Counted from the first letter of the stretch, positions 1 through 5,822 are shown. The stretch is 5,822 nucleotides of DNA from DATFYI01 sp035315125 (GCA_035315125.1 DATFYI010000271.1:1-5822); one strand, 5' to 3'. Notes: generated by a model from the letters alone, not told the origin. Made by a program: numbers and translations.

Positions 1-868
1 CGCGCGTCACAATGATCAGGCTGCTGTCCGAATCGATTTCCAAACCTTTAAATGCACCCTTGAAGCTATCCAGCACGATAATCTCATCGGCGCTGGCAAA
101 GCGCAGGCGGTTAGCGAACTCCGAGCGGTCATCCAGCACAACTGTGCGAAAACCGACCATAGAGGTCAACAAGGCCAGCTTCTGCGAAACGTGCCCGGCC
201 CCAAAAATATAAACCGTCCCATAATTACCACCCGGTTCAACCAGAAATCGGCCGTACTGGGGGGTTGCAAATACCTGCGGGTTATGCAGGTTGTCCAAAT
301 TGACCTGTACGCCTGCCAAGTTCAGATCCAAAAGGCCATCCGCATGCGAAGAGGTTTCCACCTGGAAGGGAGTCTCATTTGGCTGGCTATCCTCATGAAT
401 TACATTTTCAATAACCGATCCATCCATTTTTACCAACCAACTGTGAGCCATCGGAGCAAAACTATCGCCCGGCAAGGCGGTTATTCTCCAGAGCTTTTGT
501 CTTTGCTGAAGGCTACCCAGCATTTCTTCAAAAAAACCTTTTAGCGCAGGTTCAGAGCCATCCAGATATTCCAACAAAATTTCCTGCCATCCGCCACAGA
601 TCATATCCATGGTGGCGGCATCTTTCCCCGTAAAATGGAACTCCTTGACAACACATGTATGGGTTTGAAATATTTCTGCCGCCGCCTTCAGTACCTGGGC
701 TTCCAATAGCCCCCCGCCGATGGTGCCCATTATCGAGCCGTCTTGCCGGACAATCATTTGAGCGCCGGCTGCGCGCGGCGCCGAACCGTTACTGGTTACA
801 ATCGTAGCTAAAATGATGCTTTGCCCTTGTTTCAACAGATCGATTAAATCCTGCAGCAGCATATTCAA
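1..868 (-). CDS. XdhC/CoxI-family protein, partial (C-terminus beyond left edge)
   Basis: The family helps mature molybdenum hydroxylases: XdhC binds molybdenum cofactor, protects its sulfurated form and delivers it to xanthine dehydrogenase, and CoxI-type relatives serve CO dehydrogenase-like enzymes. Read on the minus strand, 289 residues are open with no stop before the edge. The N-terminal XdhC_CoxI domain shows GSAPR at 28-32, GTIGGGLLE at 48-56 and a MICGG block with Cys91. After a variable linker, the C-terminal Rossmann domain begins with VYIFGAGHVSQKLA (219-232), followed by LDDRSEFANRLRF (245-257) and IIVTR at the edge. The expected Gly-His-x-x-Asp segment and the tail lie outside. 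I start at TTG 868 because GGAGGG (876-881) lies 7 nt upstream; the in-frame ATG at 862 would be 13 nt away. No hydroxylase subunit is visible here, so the client enzyme is unknown. The family call is secure; the exact role is not. Confidence 0.9.
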   Translation of the reverse strand, partial: MNMLLQDLIDLLKQGQSIILATIVTSNGSAPRAAGAQMIVRQDGSIMGTIGGGLLEAQVLKAAAEIFQTHTCVVKEFHFTGKDAATMDMICGGWQEILLEYLDGSEPALKGFFEEMLGSLQQRQKLWRITALPGDSFAPMAHSWLVKMDGSVIENVIHEDSQPNETPFQVETSSHADGLLDLNLAGVQVNLDNLHNPQVFATPQYGRFLVEPGGNYGTVYIFGAGHVSQKLALLTSMVGFRTVVLDDRSEFANRLRFASADEIIVLDSFKGAFKGLEIDSDSSLIIVTR

Positions 869-875
869 TGGAAAA

Positions 876-881
876 CCCTCC
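876..881 (-). promoter_or_regulatory. Shine-Dalgarno of the XdhC-family gene, decides a TTG start
   Basis: On the minus strand GGAGGG lies 7 nt before TTG (868-866) and 13 nt before the in-frame ATG (862-860). The spacing favours TTG, which adds only two residues (Met-Asn) to the protein. Confidence 0.7.
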
Positions 882-904
882 AGGTTTGTAATTGAAAAAC
901 AGCT

Positions 905-933
905 ATTATGAGCGATTTCATTTCAAATTTTAA
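905..933 (-). promoter_or_regulatory. Candidate sigma70-type promoter for the XdhC-family gene
   Basis: On the minus strand TTAAAA (933-928) and CATAAT (910-905) are separated by 17 nt and lie about 37 nt upstream of the TTG start. The -10 matches the consensus at five of six positions and the -35 is weak. This is a pattern match in an AT-rich stretch only. Confidence 0.3.
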
Positions 934-978
934 CACCGAAATATTTGTTCTGGCAGTTAGTCTGGTGCGGTCAAAAAA

Positions 979-994
979 CGACAACACCCGACAA
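979..994. repeat. Direct repeat CGACAA, 10-bp period
   Basis: Two exact copies of CGACAA (979-984 and 989-994) are spaced start-to-start by 10 bp, about one helical turn, in the divergent intergenic region. The second copy overlaps the candidate -35 of the exporter gene, a typical arrangement for a regulator binding site. A 6-bp repeat can also arise by chance. Confidence 0.35.
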
Positions 995-1016
995 TCCATG
1001 ATGATTGCGGTAAAAT
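988..1016 (+). promoter_or_regulatory. Candidate promoter of the MFS exporter gene
   Basis: CCGACA (988-993, four of six positions of TTGACA) and TAAAAT (1011-1016, five of six of TATAAT) are separated by 17 nt. Initiation near 1023 would give a leader of about 65 nt before GTG 1088. Assigned by eye. Confidence 0.4.
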
Positions 1017-1087
1017 CAAACAGCACATTTATTCAACTGATCTTCCCATGAAAATATCCAAGTACTCCTGGCTGATATAGGCTAATA

Positions 1088-2353
1088 GTGTCCAGCCCAA
1101 TCGAAGGTACAAAAATAAAACAAAACGGAATGCTGACGGTAGTTACAGGAACTTTTTCTGCCCTCAAGCACCGCAATTACCGCCTGTGGTTTACCGGCCA
1201 ATTGGTCTCGCTGGTTGGCACCTGGATGCAGACCACTGCCCAGGGTTATTTGATTTACCAAATCACCAAATCTCCTGTCTACCTGGGATATGTCAGCTTC
1301 GCATCCGGTATGCCTTCCTGGCTGTTTACACTATATGCCGGTGTGATCGGAGACCGTATGTCACGGCGCACGCTGCTGGTGATTACCCAGACCTCCATGA
1401 TGGTTTTAGCCTTTATCCTGGCCGGTTTGGTTTTTGAAGGAAGCGTGCAGCCCTGGCACGTCCTGGTGCTGAGCTTTTTATTGGGTGTCGCCAATGCTTT
1501 CGATGCGCCCAGCCGGCTGGCGTTTGTGGTTGAGCTGGTTGACCGGGAAGATCTTACCAATGCGATCGCACTCAATTCAACCATGTTTAATGCCGCCACA
1601 GTAGTCGGACCGGCTGTGGCTGGCATCACCTACGCTGTGTTCGGGGCCGGCTGGTGCTTCACCATTAATGGTCTCTCTTTTCTGGCAGTGATCGCCGCCT
1701 TATTGATGATGCGGTTGAAGCCTTTTGAACAGATTATCATACACAGCGCACCAATACTGGAAGATATTAAAGCCGGGTTTTCTTATGTACGTTCAAATAG
1801 CGCCGTCGGCATATTGATCTTGAACCTGGGGGTGCTCAGCATGTTCGGAAATAGCCTGGTAACATTAATACCGGACTGGGCAGTTAATGTATTGGGTGGA
1901 GATGTCACCACAAATAGCGCCTTGCTTTCCTTTCGCGGAGCAGGCGCACTGATAGGAGCCTTATTGATCGCCACCCTCAGTCGCTACGGCGTCAAGGGCA
2001 AATTATGGTCGTATGGGACGGCTATTTTGCCAATTTCCATGATCTTTTTCGCATTCATGCGCTGGATACCACTCTCACTCTTCGCCGTCACGGTCACCGG
2101 TCTAAGCTATATGCTGACGGTCAATACTACCAATGCGCTGGTACAAACCCAGGTACCCGACTACTTACGCAGCCGGGTAATGGGGATTTATACATTGATT
2201 TTCTTTGGTGGGATGCCGTTGGGGTCTCTATTGATAGGCTTTATGGCAAGTTCTATCGGTGAGACCCAGGCAGTCATTGTCAGTGCAGTGATCCTGGCAG
2301 CTTTCGCCTTTTTTATCTGGTTCCGCAAGCCAGAGTTAAGAAAAATGGCCTGA
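1088..2353 (+). CDS. Major facilitator superfamily exporter (MFS_3 / DHA3 drug:H+ antiporter type)
   Basis: An inner-membrane secondary transporter of 421 residues, the normal length for a 12-helix MFS protein. The N-terminus has the family pattern ALKHRNYRLWFTGQLVSLVGTWMQ-like (25-48). The loop between helices 2 and 3 carries motif A, GVIGDRMSRR (85-94). The family-typical stretch DAPSRLAFVVEL (139-150) followed by REDLTNAIALNS (153-164) is present. The C-terminal half has NALVQTQVPDYLRSRVMG (349-366) and a glycine-rich PLGSLLIG (377-384). This fits the family of EntS-like and macrolide-type exporters, which probably expel small molecules using the proton gradient; substrate cannot be read from sequence. 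GTG 1088 is the first possible start after an in-frame TGA (1073-1075), with only a weak AGG 6 nt upstream. ATG 1130 (residue 15) is an alternative that keeps all helices but has no spaced Shine-Dalgarno. The gene diverges from the XdhC-family gene and converges on pspC. Confidence 0.9.
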   Translation: MSSPIEGTKIKQNGMLTVVTGTFSALKHRNYRLWFTGQLVSLVGTWMQTTAQGYLIYQITKSPVYLGYVSFASGMPSWLFTLYAGVIGDRMSRRTLLVITQTSMMVLAFILAGLVFEGSVQPWHVLVLSFLLGVANAFDAPSRLAFVVELVDREDLTNAIALNSTMFNAATVVGPAVAGITYAVFGAGWCFTINGLSFLAVIAALLMMRLKPFEQIIIHSAPILEDIKAGFSYVRSNSAVGILILNLGVLSMFGNSLVTLIPDWAVNVLGGDVTTNSALLSFRGAGALIGALLIATLSRYGVKGKLWSYGTAILPISMIFFAFMRWIPLSLFAVTVTGLSYMLTVNTTNALVQTQVPDYLRSRVMGIYTLIFFGGMPLGSLLIGFMASSIGETQAVIVSAVILAAFAFFIWFRKPELRKMA

Positions 2354-2432
2354 ACGATGCGGATTAATATTATTCAACAGATATTCAATCAGATCGCAGT
2401 TTAGTGGGTCAAACCTGATGGTTCCAGATACG
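2354..2432. other. Convergent intergenic gap, no clear terminator
   Basis: This 79-nt gap separates the ends of the exporter and the PspC gene. It contains an imperfect tandem ATTCAACAGAT / ATTCAATCAGAT (about 2373-2396) and a short AACC-tgat-GGTT palindrome (about 2413-2424). No GC-rich hairpin followed by a T-run is visible on either strand. Confidence 0.5.
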
Positions 2433-2639
2433 TTAAGGTGCGGGAGCCAGCACAGCCTCAACCGGCATGAGTATCCACAGGATGAGATAGATCAACAAGC
2501 CATGCCCACCCAGGAATAATAGCAACACAAATAGCAGTCGAACGACCGTCGTATCCAGGTTTAAATATCTTGCCAATCCACTGCAGACACCCGCCAGCAT
2601 CTTGTCTGAGCGGCTACGATATAGTTTCCGTGTTTCCAT
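2433..2639 (-). CDS. PspC-domain small membrane protein
   Basis: A 68-residue protein consisting almost entirely of one PspC domain (about residues 4-60). It has the conserved opening KLYRSRSDKMLAGVCSGLARYL (5-26), then a D-x-x-x-VR pattern (D29 to R34) leading into a single hydrophobic segment (about 33-59) rich in Leu and Ile, and a short APAP tail. In enterobacteria PspC is a membrane partner in the phage-shock envelope response. Stand-alone copies like this occur widely, and their role is usually unproven, so a membrane-stress function is inference. No pspA, pspB or pspF homologue is in the window. The ATG start is supported by AAAAGGAG (2655-2648) ending 8 nt upstream. The gene lies 54 nt downstream of the diguanylate cyclase gene on the same strand and may share its transcript; an inverted repeat overlaps its ribosome binding site. 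Confidence 0.88.
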   Translation of the reverse strand: METRKLYRSRSDKMLAGVCSGLARYLNLDTTVVRLLFVLLLFLGGHGLLIYLILWILMPVEAVLAPAP

Positions 2640-2649
2640 TTTTTATGCT

Positions 2650-2677
2650 CCTTTTCCATAGTTGTATACGGAAAAGG
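2650..2677 (-). promoter_or_regulatory. Perfect 8-bp inverted repeat overlapping the pspC Shine-Dalgarno
   Basis: CCTTTTCC (2650-2657) and GGAAAAGG (2670-2677) are exact reverse complements separated by a 12-nt loop. In the minus-strand transcript the 3' arm GGAAAAGG contains most of the AAAAGGAG ribosome binding site of the PspC gene, so a folded hairpin would hide it. It could instead be a protein operator. It is not a classical terminator, because the arms are followed by GAGCATAAAA rather than a U-run. Confidence 0.55.
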
Positions 2678-2693
2678 GCTTTAGAAGTTGCAG

Positions 2694-4577
2694 TTAGCGT
2701 CTGGGTTTGGCGGATTTTGATCGATACATGCGTTCGTCAGCTTCTTTCAATACGGATGTTAATACATCCCCCTTATGCGCCGTTGCAATCCCAAGCGAAA
2801 GACTCATTAATGGTCTTTGGTCTTCTGCAAGAGGAGCAGCTAAGGCTTCGTGTACACGATCAAGGACTTTTTGTGCCTTTTCTGCATCCATGCCCGGCAG
2901 GAGGATAGCAAATTCATCACCCCCAATGCGTGCCACCACATCCTCATTGCGAAAAGAAGTCATCAATACCTGGCCGACCCGGCGTAGAACCTCATCTCCG
3001 GCCGCATGTCCGTAACGGTCATTGACCCATTTCAGTCCATCTACATCACCAATGACAATACTGATCGGGTAACGCCGGCTCAATTCGAGCCGGTTCATTT
3101 CTTCTTCAAAATATGCCCGATTATACAGACCTGTCAATGCGTCATGCGAGCTTAAAAAGCGCAAACGGTCTTCAGCCTGCTTGTGTTCGGTAATATCAAT
3201 CAGGAAACCTTCTACCCCTACGATTTCACCTGCCAGATAAACTGGCTGCGCCGAAAAAGTGTGGTACCGTATGCTGCCATCCTTACAGAGGCGGGAGCCT
3301 TCGCCATTAGGTATCACATCTCCGTGAATCAACTTCTCAAAGATATGGTCGGCCTGCGCCTGATCAAAATCGGGATACATCATCGAATAGTGATTCCCAA
3401 TCACCTCGTGAGGGCTGGAATAATTATACATGGCCAGCCAGGCAGAATTTACATAAACGTAATTACCATCCAGATCGAGAGAAAAATAACCAGCCTGGCT
3501 GTTCTCAACAATTTGTCTGAAATGAAGTTCACTATCCAGGATGGCCTGTTCTGCTCGTTTTCGTTCGCCAATATCTCGTCCGACAGCGCAGGCGTAGCCA
3601 GTGCCGTTAAATTCCAGATGATTGACTTTCAGCTCAACCGGGATAATACCCCCATCCCTGGCGCGATAACCGGTTTCTATCGTTATCGTACCTTCGTCAA
3701 GCATTTTTGCCCAGTGCTCGGTCCATGCCGCGGTACTTAATTCCGGGATGATATCCTGGATGAACAAAGATTTCATTTCCTCGCGGGTATATCCCAGGAT
3801 ATTGCAAATGGCGTTGTTAACGTAGAAAAAACGCCCCTTACTGTTCATCAAAGAAATAAAATCGCTGACCAGGTCAACCCATTGGCGCGTGAACCGTAAA
3901 TTATCTTCAACATCTTTCCGTTCTGATAACTTTTTAATCAGGCGGCGAATGTGTTCTACAGAAAATTCCTGACTCTTTGAATTTGATTCTGGAACACTAT
4001 CGATATTTTCATAAATCTGCGTTCCGACGATGAGAACCGGATGAATAACGATTAAATCCATCAATATAACTGGATCGAACTGGCGTAAATCATATTGGCA
4101 TAACGCCTGGGTGAAATCGTTTAACAGAATCTCGTTCAGCCCAATTTCGAATTCAATCAAGCTGGCCGTCCCAGACTTGTCCTGCAAAGCCCATCCCATT
4201 TCACAACTAACCCGAAGAGCGGAAAATCCTTGCGTTTGAGTTTTATCCGCTTCTTTCTTAATCTCTGCCAGTACATTCTTTTGAGGGAAATTCCCCAGAC
4301 TATCAGAAAGGGTGCTGGTATCCAGGATAATTAGCTGGCCTTTGGATAAAATGGGCTCAACGTTTATTCCAACTCCGGTTAGATAATCCAGAATTGTCTT
4401 TTGGGAATGATCATGCTGGATGTAAAGAACTTTATCTCCGTGTTCTAACCATCGTCGTAATGAACTCGATACGACTGAGCGATGTTCTTCTTCGGTCTCA
4501 AAGAAAAAGCAAAAATGATGGCCTAATTTAAGATGATCTATGAGAGGGAGATCGTGAGTCCCAGTCTCAGTCCCCAT
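2694..4577 (-). CDS. MEDS-PAS-PAS-GGDEF diguanylate cyclase
   Basis: A 627-residue, probably cytosolic, sensor enzyme predicted to make cyclic di-GMP from two GTP. Residues about 14-192 form a MEDS domain (first described in DcmR-type regulators), with LGHHFCFFFETEEEH (18-32), an LEHGDKVLYIQHD pattern (44-56) and the closing IHPVLIVGTQIYENI (178-192). A charged, probably helical linker (205-232) leads to a PAS domain (about 233-340) and a second PAS domain (about 350-467), each ending in a D-I-x-E-x-K/H-x-A-E type connector. The GGDEF domain starts at SHDALTGLYNR (477-487), contains the GDVDGLKWVNDRYGHAAGDE stretch (510-529) and an intact GGDEF at 552-556. RNED (543-546), five residues before GGDEF, is a complete RxxD inhibitory site, so product inhibition is expected. 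No EAL, HD-GYP, transmembrane or signal segment is seen. ATG 4577 is the only plausible start after an in-frame stop at 4599-4601, with GGGG (4588-4585) 7 nt upstream. Ligands of the three sensory domains are unknown. Confidence 0.93.
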   Translation of the reverse strand: MGTETGTHDLPLIDHLKLGHHFCFFFETEEEHRSVVSSSLRRWLEHGDKVLYIQHDHSQKTILDYLTGVGINVEPILSKGQLIILDTSTLSDSLGNFPQKNVLAEIKKEADKTQTQGFSALRVSCEMGWALQDKSGTASLIEFEIGLNEILLNDFTQALCQYDLRQFDPVILMDLIVIHPVLIVGTQIYENIDSVPESNSKSQEFSVEHIRRLIKKLSERKDVEDNLRFTRQWVDLVSDFISLMNSKGRFFYVNNAICNILGYTREEMKSLFIQDIIPELSTAAWTEHWAKMLDEGTITIETGYRARDGGIIPVELKVNHLEFNGTGYACAVGRDIGERKRAEQAILDSELHFRQIVENSQAGYFSLDLDGNYVYVNSAWLAMYNYSSPHEVIGNHYSMMYPDFDQAQADHIFEKLIHGDVIPNGEGSRLCKDGSIRYHTFSAQPVYLAGEIVGVEGFLIDITEHKQAEDRLRFLSSHDALTGLYNRAYFEEEMNRLELSRRYPISIVIGDVDGLKWVNDRYGHAAGDEVLRRVGQVLMTSFRNEDVVARIGGDEFAILLPGMDAEKAQKVLDRVHEALAAPLAEDQRPLMSLSLGIATAHKGDVLTSVLKEADERMYRSKSAKPRR

Positions 4578-4603
4578 ATCCTGACCCCATTCTTTGATTT
4601 AGT

Positions 4604-4618
4604 TTAGCTCAAAGCTAA
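4604..4618. repeat. Short palindrome TTAGCT-caa-AGCTAA
   Basis: A perfect 6-bp inverted repeat with a 3-nt loop lies just downstream of the candidate -10 box of the cyclase gene and 26 nt before its start codon. It could be an operator or a small hairpin in the 5' leader; it is short enough to be chance. Confidence 0.35.
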
Positions 4619-4645
4619 GAATACTAAATAATTAATTCCATTCAA
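4618..4645 (-). promoter_or_regulatory. Candidate promoter of the MEDS-PAS-PAS-GGDEF gene
   Basis: On the minus strand TTGAAT (4645-4640) and TATTCT (4623-4618) are separated by 16 nt, about 40 nt upstream of ATG 4577. This supports separate transcription of the cyclase from the upstream glycosylase gene. The surrounding 156-nt gap (4578-4733) is AT-rich and shows no GC-rich terminator hairpin. Confidence 0.4.
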
Positions 4646-4733
4646 AGTGTACATCATGAGGTCAAACTCTTCAATATCGAAAATCTATTTTTGGGATACT
4701 AAAAACATTTTTTATACAATTTAACTCAAAACA

Positions 4734-5399
4734 TCATCCTTCGGACGGTCGATTGGTCCGTTTGGGCGTGCTCAGGTAAAAATGCCAGAACATACGTGCC
4801 GCAACCGCCCGCCAGGGTCGCCAGGGTTGAGACATCTTTTCTAGCTGTTCTGGCGATGGAATGCTCTCCAGTTGTTTGACCTTTTTGACAGCAGTTGCCA
4901 GCGCCAGATCACCGCTAGGCCAGACATCCGGCCTGAGCAAAGCCATTAATAAGTAAATATCTGCACTCCAATGGCCAACCCCTTTTATCTGCAGCAATTC
5001 TTGTCTTACATCATCGTCATCCCGATTGATCAACGCATCCAGATCGAGCTGTCCTTCCAATATATTTCTGGCCAATCCGCGCGAATAGCCCGTTTTTTGA
5101 CGGCTAAAACCAATCTTCTTGAGTTCCACATCATCCAATTCAAGAAAACGTTGCGGGGTAAGGGGCGAGGCCGCAGCCAGCAATTTATCAAAGGCCGCCT
5201 GAGCCGAGGCGAGGGAGACTTGCTGTTCTAAGATAATATGAATCAAGGTTGGAAACCCTGGTGCGCGCCCCCATAAAGGCGGAGCGCCCAGTTGTTCGTA
5301 AATCCGAGCCAGGTCAGGGTCGATCTTGCTCAGCTCACCCGCACCGAGCAATATTTTTTCATCGGTTAATGCTGTTACTGGATAGAGCGAGTGATCCAT
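4734..5399 (-). CDS. AlkA-type DNA-3-methyladenine glycosylase (HhH-GPD superfamily)
   Basis: A 221-residue base-excision repair enzyme predicted to cut alkylated bases such as 3-methyladenine from DNA. The family core is complete: HIILEQQVSLASA (54-66), the helix-hairpin-helix LLQIKGVGHWSADIYL (135-150), and the downstream WPSGDLAL (160-167), whose Asp164 matches the catalytic aspartate of AlkA. The C-terminal helix has QPWRPWRAVAARMFWHFY (191-208), typical of the AlkA branch. There is no cysteine at all, so no iron-sulfur cluster of the EndoIII/MutY kind. It is shorter than the 282-residue E. coli AlkA and lacks its separate N-terminal domain and any Ada module. ATG 5399 is the only candidate start after an in-frame TGA about 10 nt upstream; the upstream GAAAAAACTCT contains no good Shine-Dalgarno. 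It follows the acyltransferase gene by 47 nt, so co-transcription and leaderless-like or coupled translation are possible. Exact substrate range is inferred. Confidence 0.9.
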   Translation of the reverse strand: MDHSLYPVTALTDEKILLGAGELSKIDPDLARIYEQLGAPPLWGRAPGFPTLIHIILEQQVSLASAQAAFDKLLAAASPLTPQRFLELDDVELKKIGFSRQKTGYSRGLARNILEGQLDLDALINRDDDDVRQELLQIKGVGHWSADIYLLMALLRPDVWPSGDLALATAVKKVKQLESIPSPEQLEKMSQPWRPWRAVAARMFWHFYLSTPKRTNRPSEG

Positions 5400-5446
5400 A
5401 GAGTTTTTTCAGACTTTCGGTGATGTGTGAAACGGAACTGACCAAC

Positions 5447-5822
5447 TCATAATTGAGGCGATAGGTTCCCTTGAAAGCCCTGTTCACTTTTGCTGTTTGA
5501 CCCAAGCGCCATATCCAGATTACTCGTCACTCCCGCATCAAAACGAAGATAGGTTTGGCGAGCTTTATTGAAATCAGAATACAAACCGCGATACGAGCTG
5601 GGCAGCAGAGCAGCCAATTGGTACATCATCTCATCGGTCATTTCCTGAGCCACCTGCCGGGATAGTGACTCACCCCTTGTATCCAGATAAAATGGATTGC
5701 CAACAACAATACGGAAATCTGTTCGCTTCAAACGCGGCAGGTTTTTCCAAAACGATTCGCCGCCATAAAAAACTACAGGCCAAATTGGCGCCTGTGCTCG
5801 CAGCGCTATCAGCGCTACGCCC
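5447..5822 (-). CDS. PlsC-type 1-acylglycerol-phosphate acyltransferase, partial (N-terminus beyond right edge)
   Basis: The frame stays open through the right edge, giving the last 124 residues before TGA 5449-5447. It begins GVALIALRAQAPIWPVVFYG, matching the PlsC region after the FPEG block, where the I-x-P-V-x-x-x-G element is conserved block IV. It continues with FWKNLPRLKRTDFRIVVGNPFYL, a typical acyltransferase strand, and TDEMMYQLAALLPSSYRGLY, the usual final helix. The protein would transfer an acyl chain to lysophosphatidate or a related acceptor at the membrane. The catalytic NHxxxxD motif and FPEGTR motif lie outside the window, so activity cannot be checked. After the YLRF segment there is a polar 30-residue tail rich in Ser, Asn and Gln. 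A shorter reading from an internal TTG at 5731 is not justified, because the upstream residues are clearly homologous. Confidence 0.85.
   Translation of the reverse strand, partial: GVALIALRAQAPIWPVVFYGGESFWKNLPRLKRTDFRIVVGNPFYLDTRGESLSRQVAQEMTDEMMYQLAALLPSSYRGLYSDFNKARQTYLRFDAGVTSNLDMALGSNSKSEQGFQGNLSPQL

Noticed and set aside
12..544. Two plus-strand open frames (66 and 117 codons)
   Set aside because: They lie opposite the XdhC-family gene, whose minus-strand frame has clear conserved motifs through this whole stretch; the plus-strand translations are low-complexity and match no family I recognise.
1048..1080. Ten-codon leader ORF (MKISKYSWLI) ending 7 nt before the exporter GTG
   Set aside because: It has no Shine-Dalgarno, no run of regulatory codons and no attenuator hairpin after it; an ORF of this size is expected by chance.
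2373..2424. Imperfect tandem ATTCAACAGAT repeat and AACC-tgat-GGTT palindrome as a bidirectional terminator
   Set aside because: The stem is only 4 bp and no T-run follows on either strand, so a terminator call is not supported.
2640..2693. Cyclic di-GMP riboswitch in front of pspC
   Set aside because: The idea is attractive beside a cyclase, but the 54-nt gap is too short for a known c-di-GMP aptamer and shows only one simple stem.
3183..3740. A 185-codon plus-strand open frame
   Set aside because: It is antisense to the PAS domains of the cyclase gene. Its translation shows no domain pattern, and the minus-strand reading is unambiguous.
4678..4720. A/T-run pairing (ATTTTT...AAAAA) after the glycosylase gene as a terminator
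   Set aside because: The possible stem is all A-T and about 5 bp, too weak for an intrinsic terminator.
1..5822. Mobile element, CRISPR array, toxin-antitoxin or defence system
   Set aside because: No transposase, integrase, terminal inverted repeats, spaced repeat array, or recognisable toxin or defence domain is present; all long frames are accounted for by housekeeping, signalling and transport families.

Overview
This is a bacterial chromosomal window with ordinary, intact-looking genes and close to half GC by eye. It holds six protein genes and no RNA gene, mobile element or CRISPR array. The gene set (XdhC-family protein, DHA3-type exporter, stand-alone PspC, MEDS-PAS-PAS-GGDEF sensor, short AlkA-type glycosylase, PlsC acyltransferase) and the sequence style suggest an environmental bacterium such as Chloroflexota/Anaerolineae. 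That assignment is inference from family resemblance, not from a marker gene.

Layout, left to right. (1) Bases 1-868, minus strand: an XdhC/CoxI-family gene cut off by the left edge, starting with TTG behind a strong GGAGGG. (2) Bases 869-1087: a divergent intergenic region with candidate promoters facing both ways and a 10-bp-period direct repeat. (3) Bases 1088-2353, plus strand: a complete major-facilitator exporter. (4) Bases 2354-2432: a short convergent gap without a convincing terminator. (5) Bases 2433-2639, minus: a 68-residue PspC-domain membrane protein. (6) Bases 2694-4577, minus: a 627-residue MEDS-PAS-PAS-GGDEF diguanylate cyclase. (7) Bases 4578-4733: an AT-rich intergenic region with a candidate promoter and a small palindrome. 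(8) Bases 4734-5399, minus: a compact AlkA-like DNA glycosylase. (9) Bases 5447-5822, minus: the C-terminal part of a PlsC-type acyltransferase cut by the right edge.

The four right-hand genes run in one direction: plsC, alkA, then the cyclase, then pspC. The 47-nt plsC-alkA gap suggests co-transcription. The 156-nt AT-rich gap before the cyclase probably carries its own promoter. The cyclase and pspC are 54 nt apart, and that gap holds a perfect 8-bp inverted repeat overlapping the pspC ribosome binding site. If the two are co-transcribed, a c-di-GMP-producing sensor and an envelope-stress-type membrane protein share a transcript, with a possible translational switch between them.

I found no clearly new multi-gene system. 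The most notable items are the hairpin over the pspC Shine-Dalgarno, the sensor architecture of the cyclase, and the repeat that overlaps the exporter's candidate -35 box.
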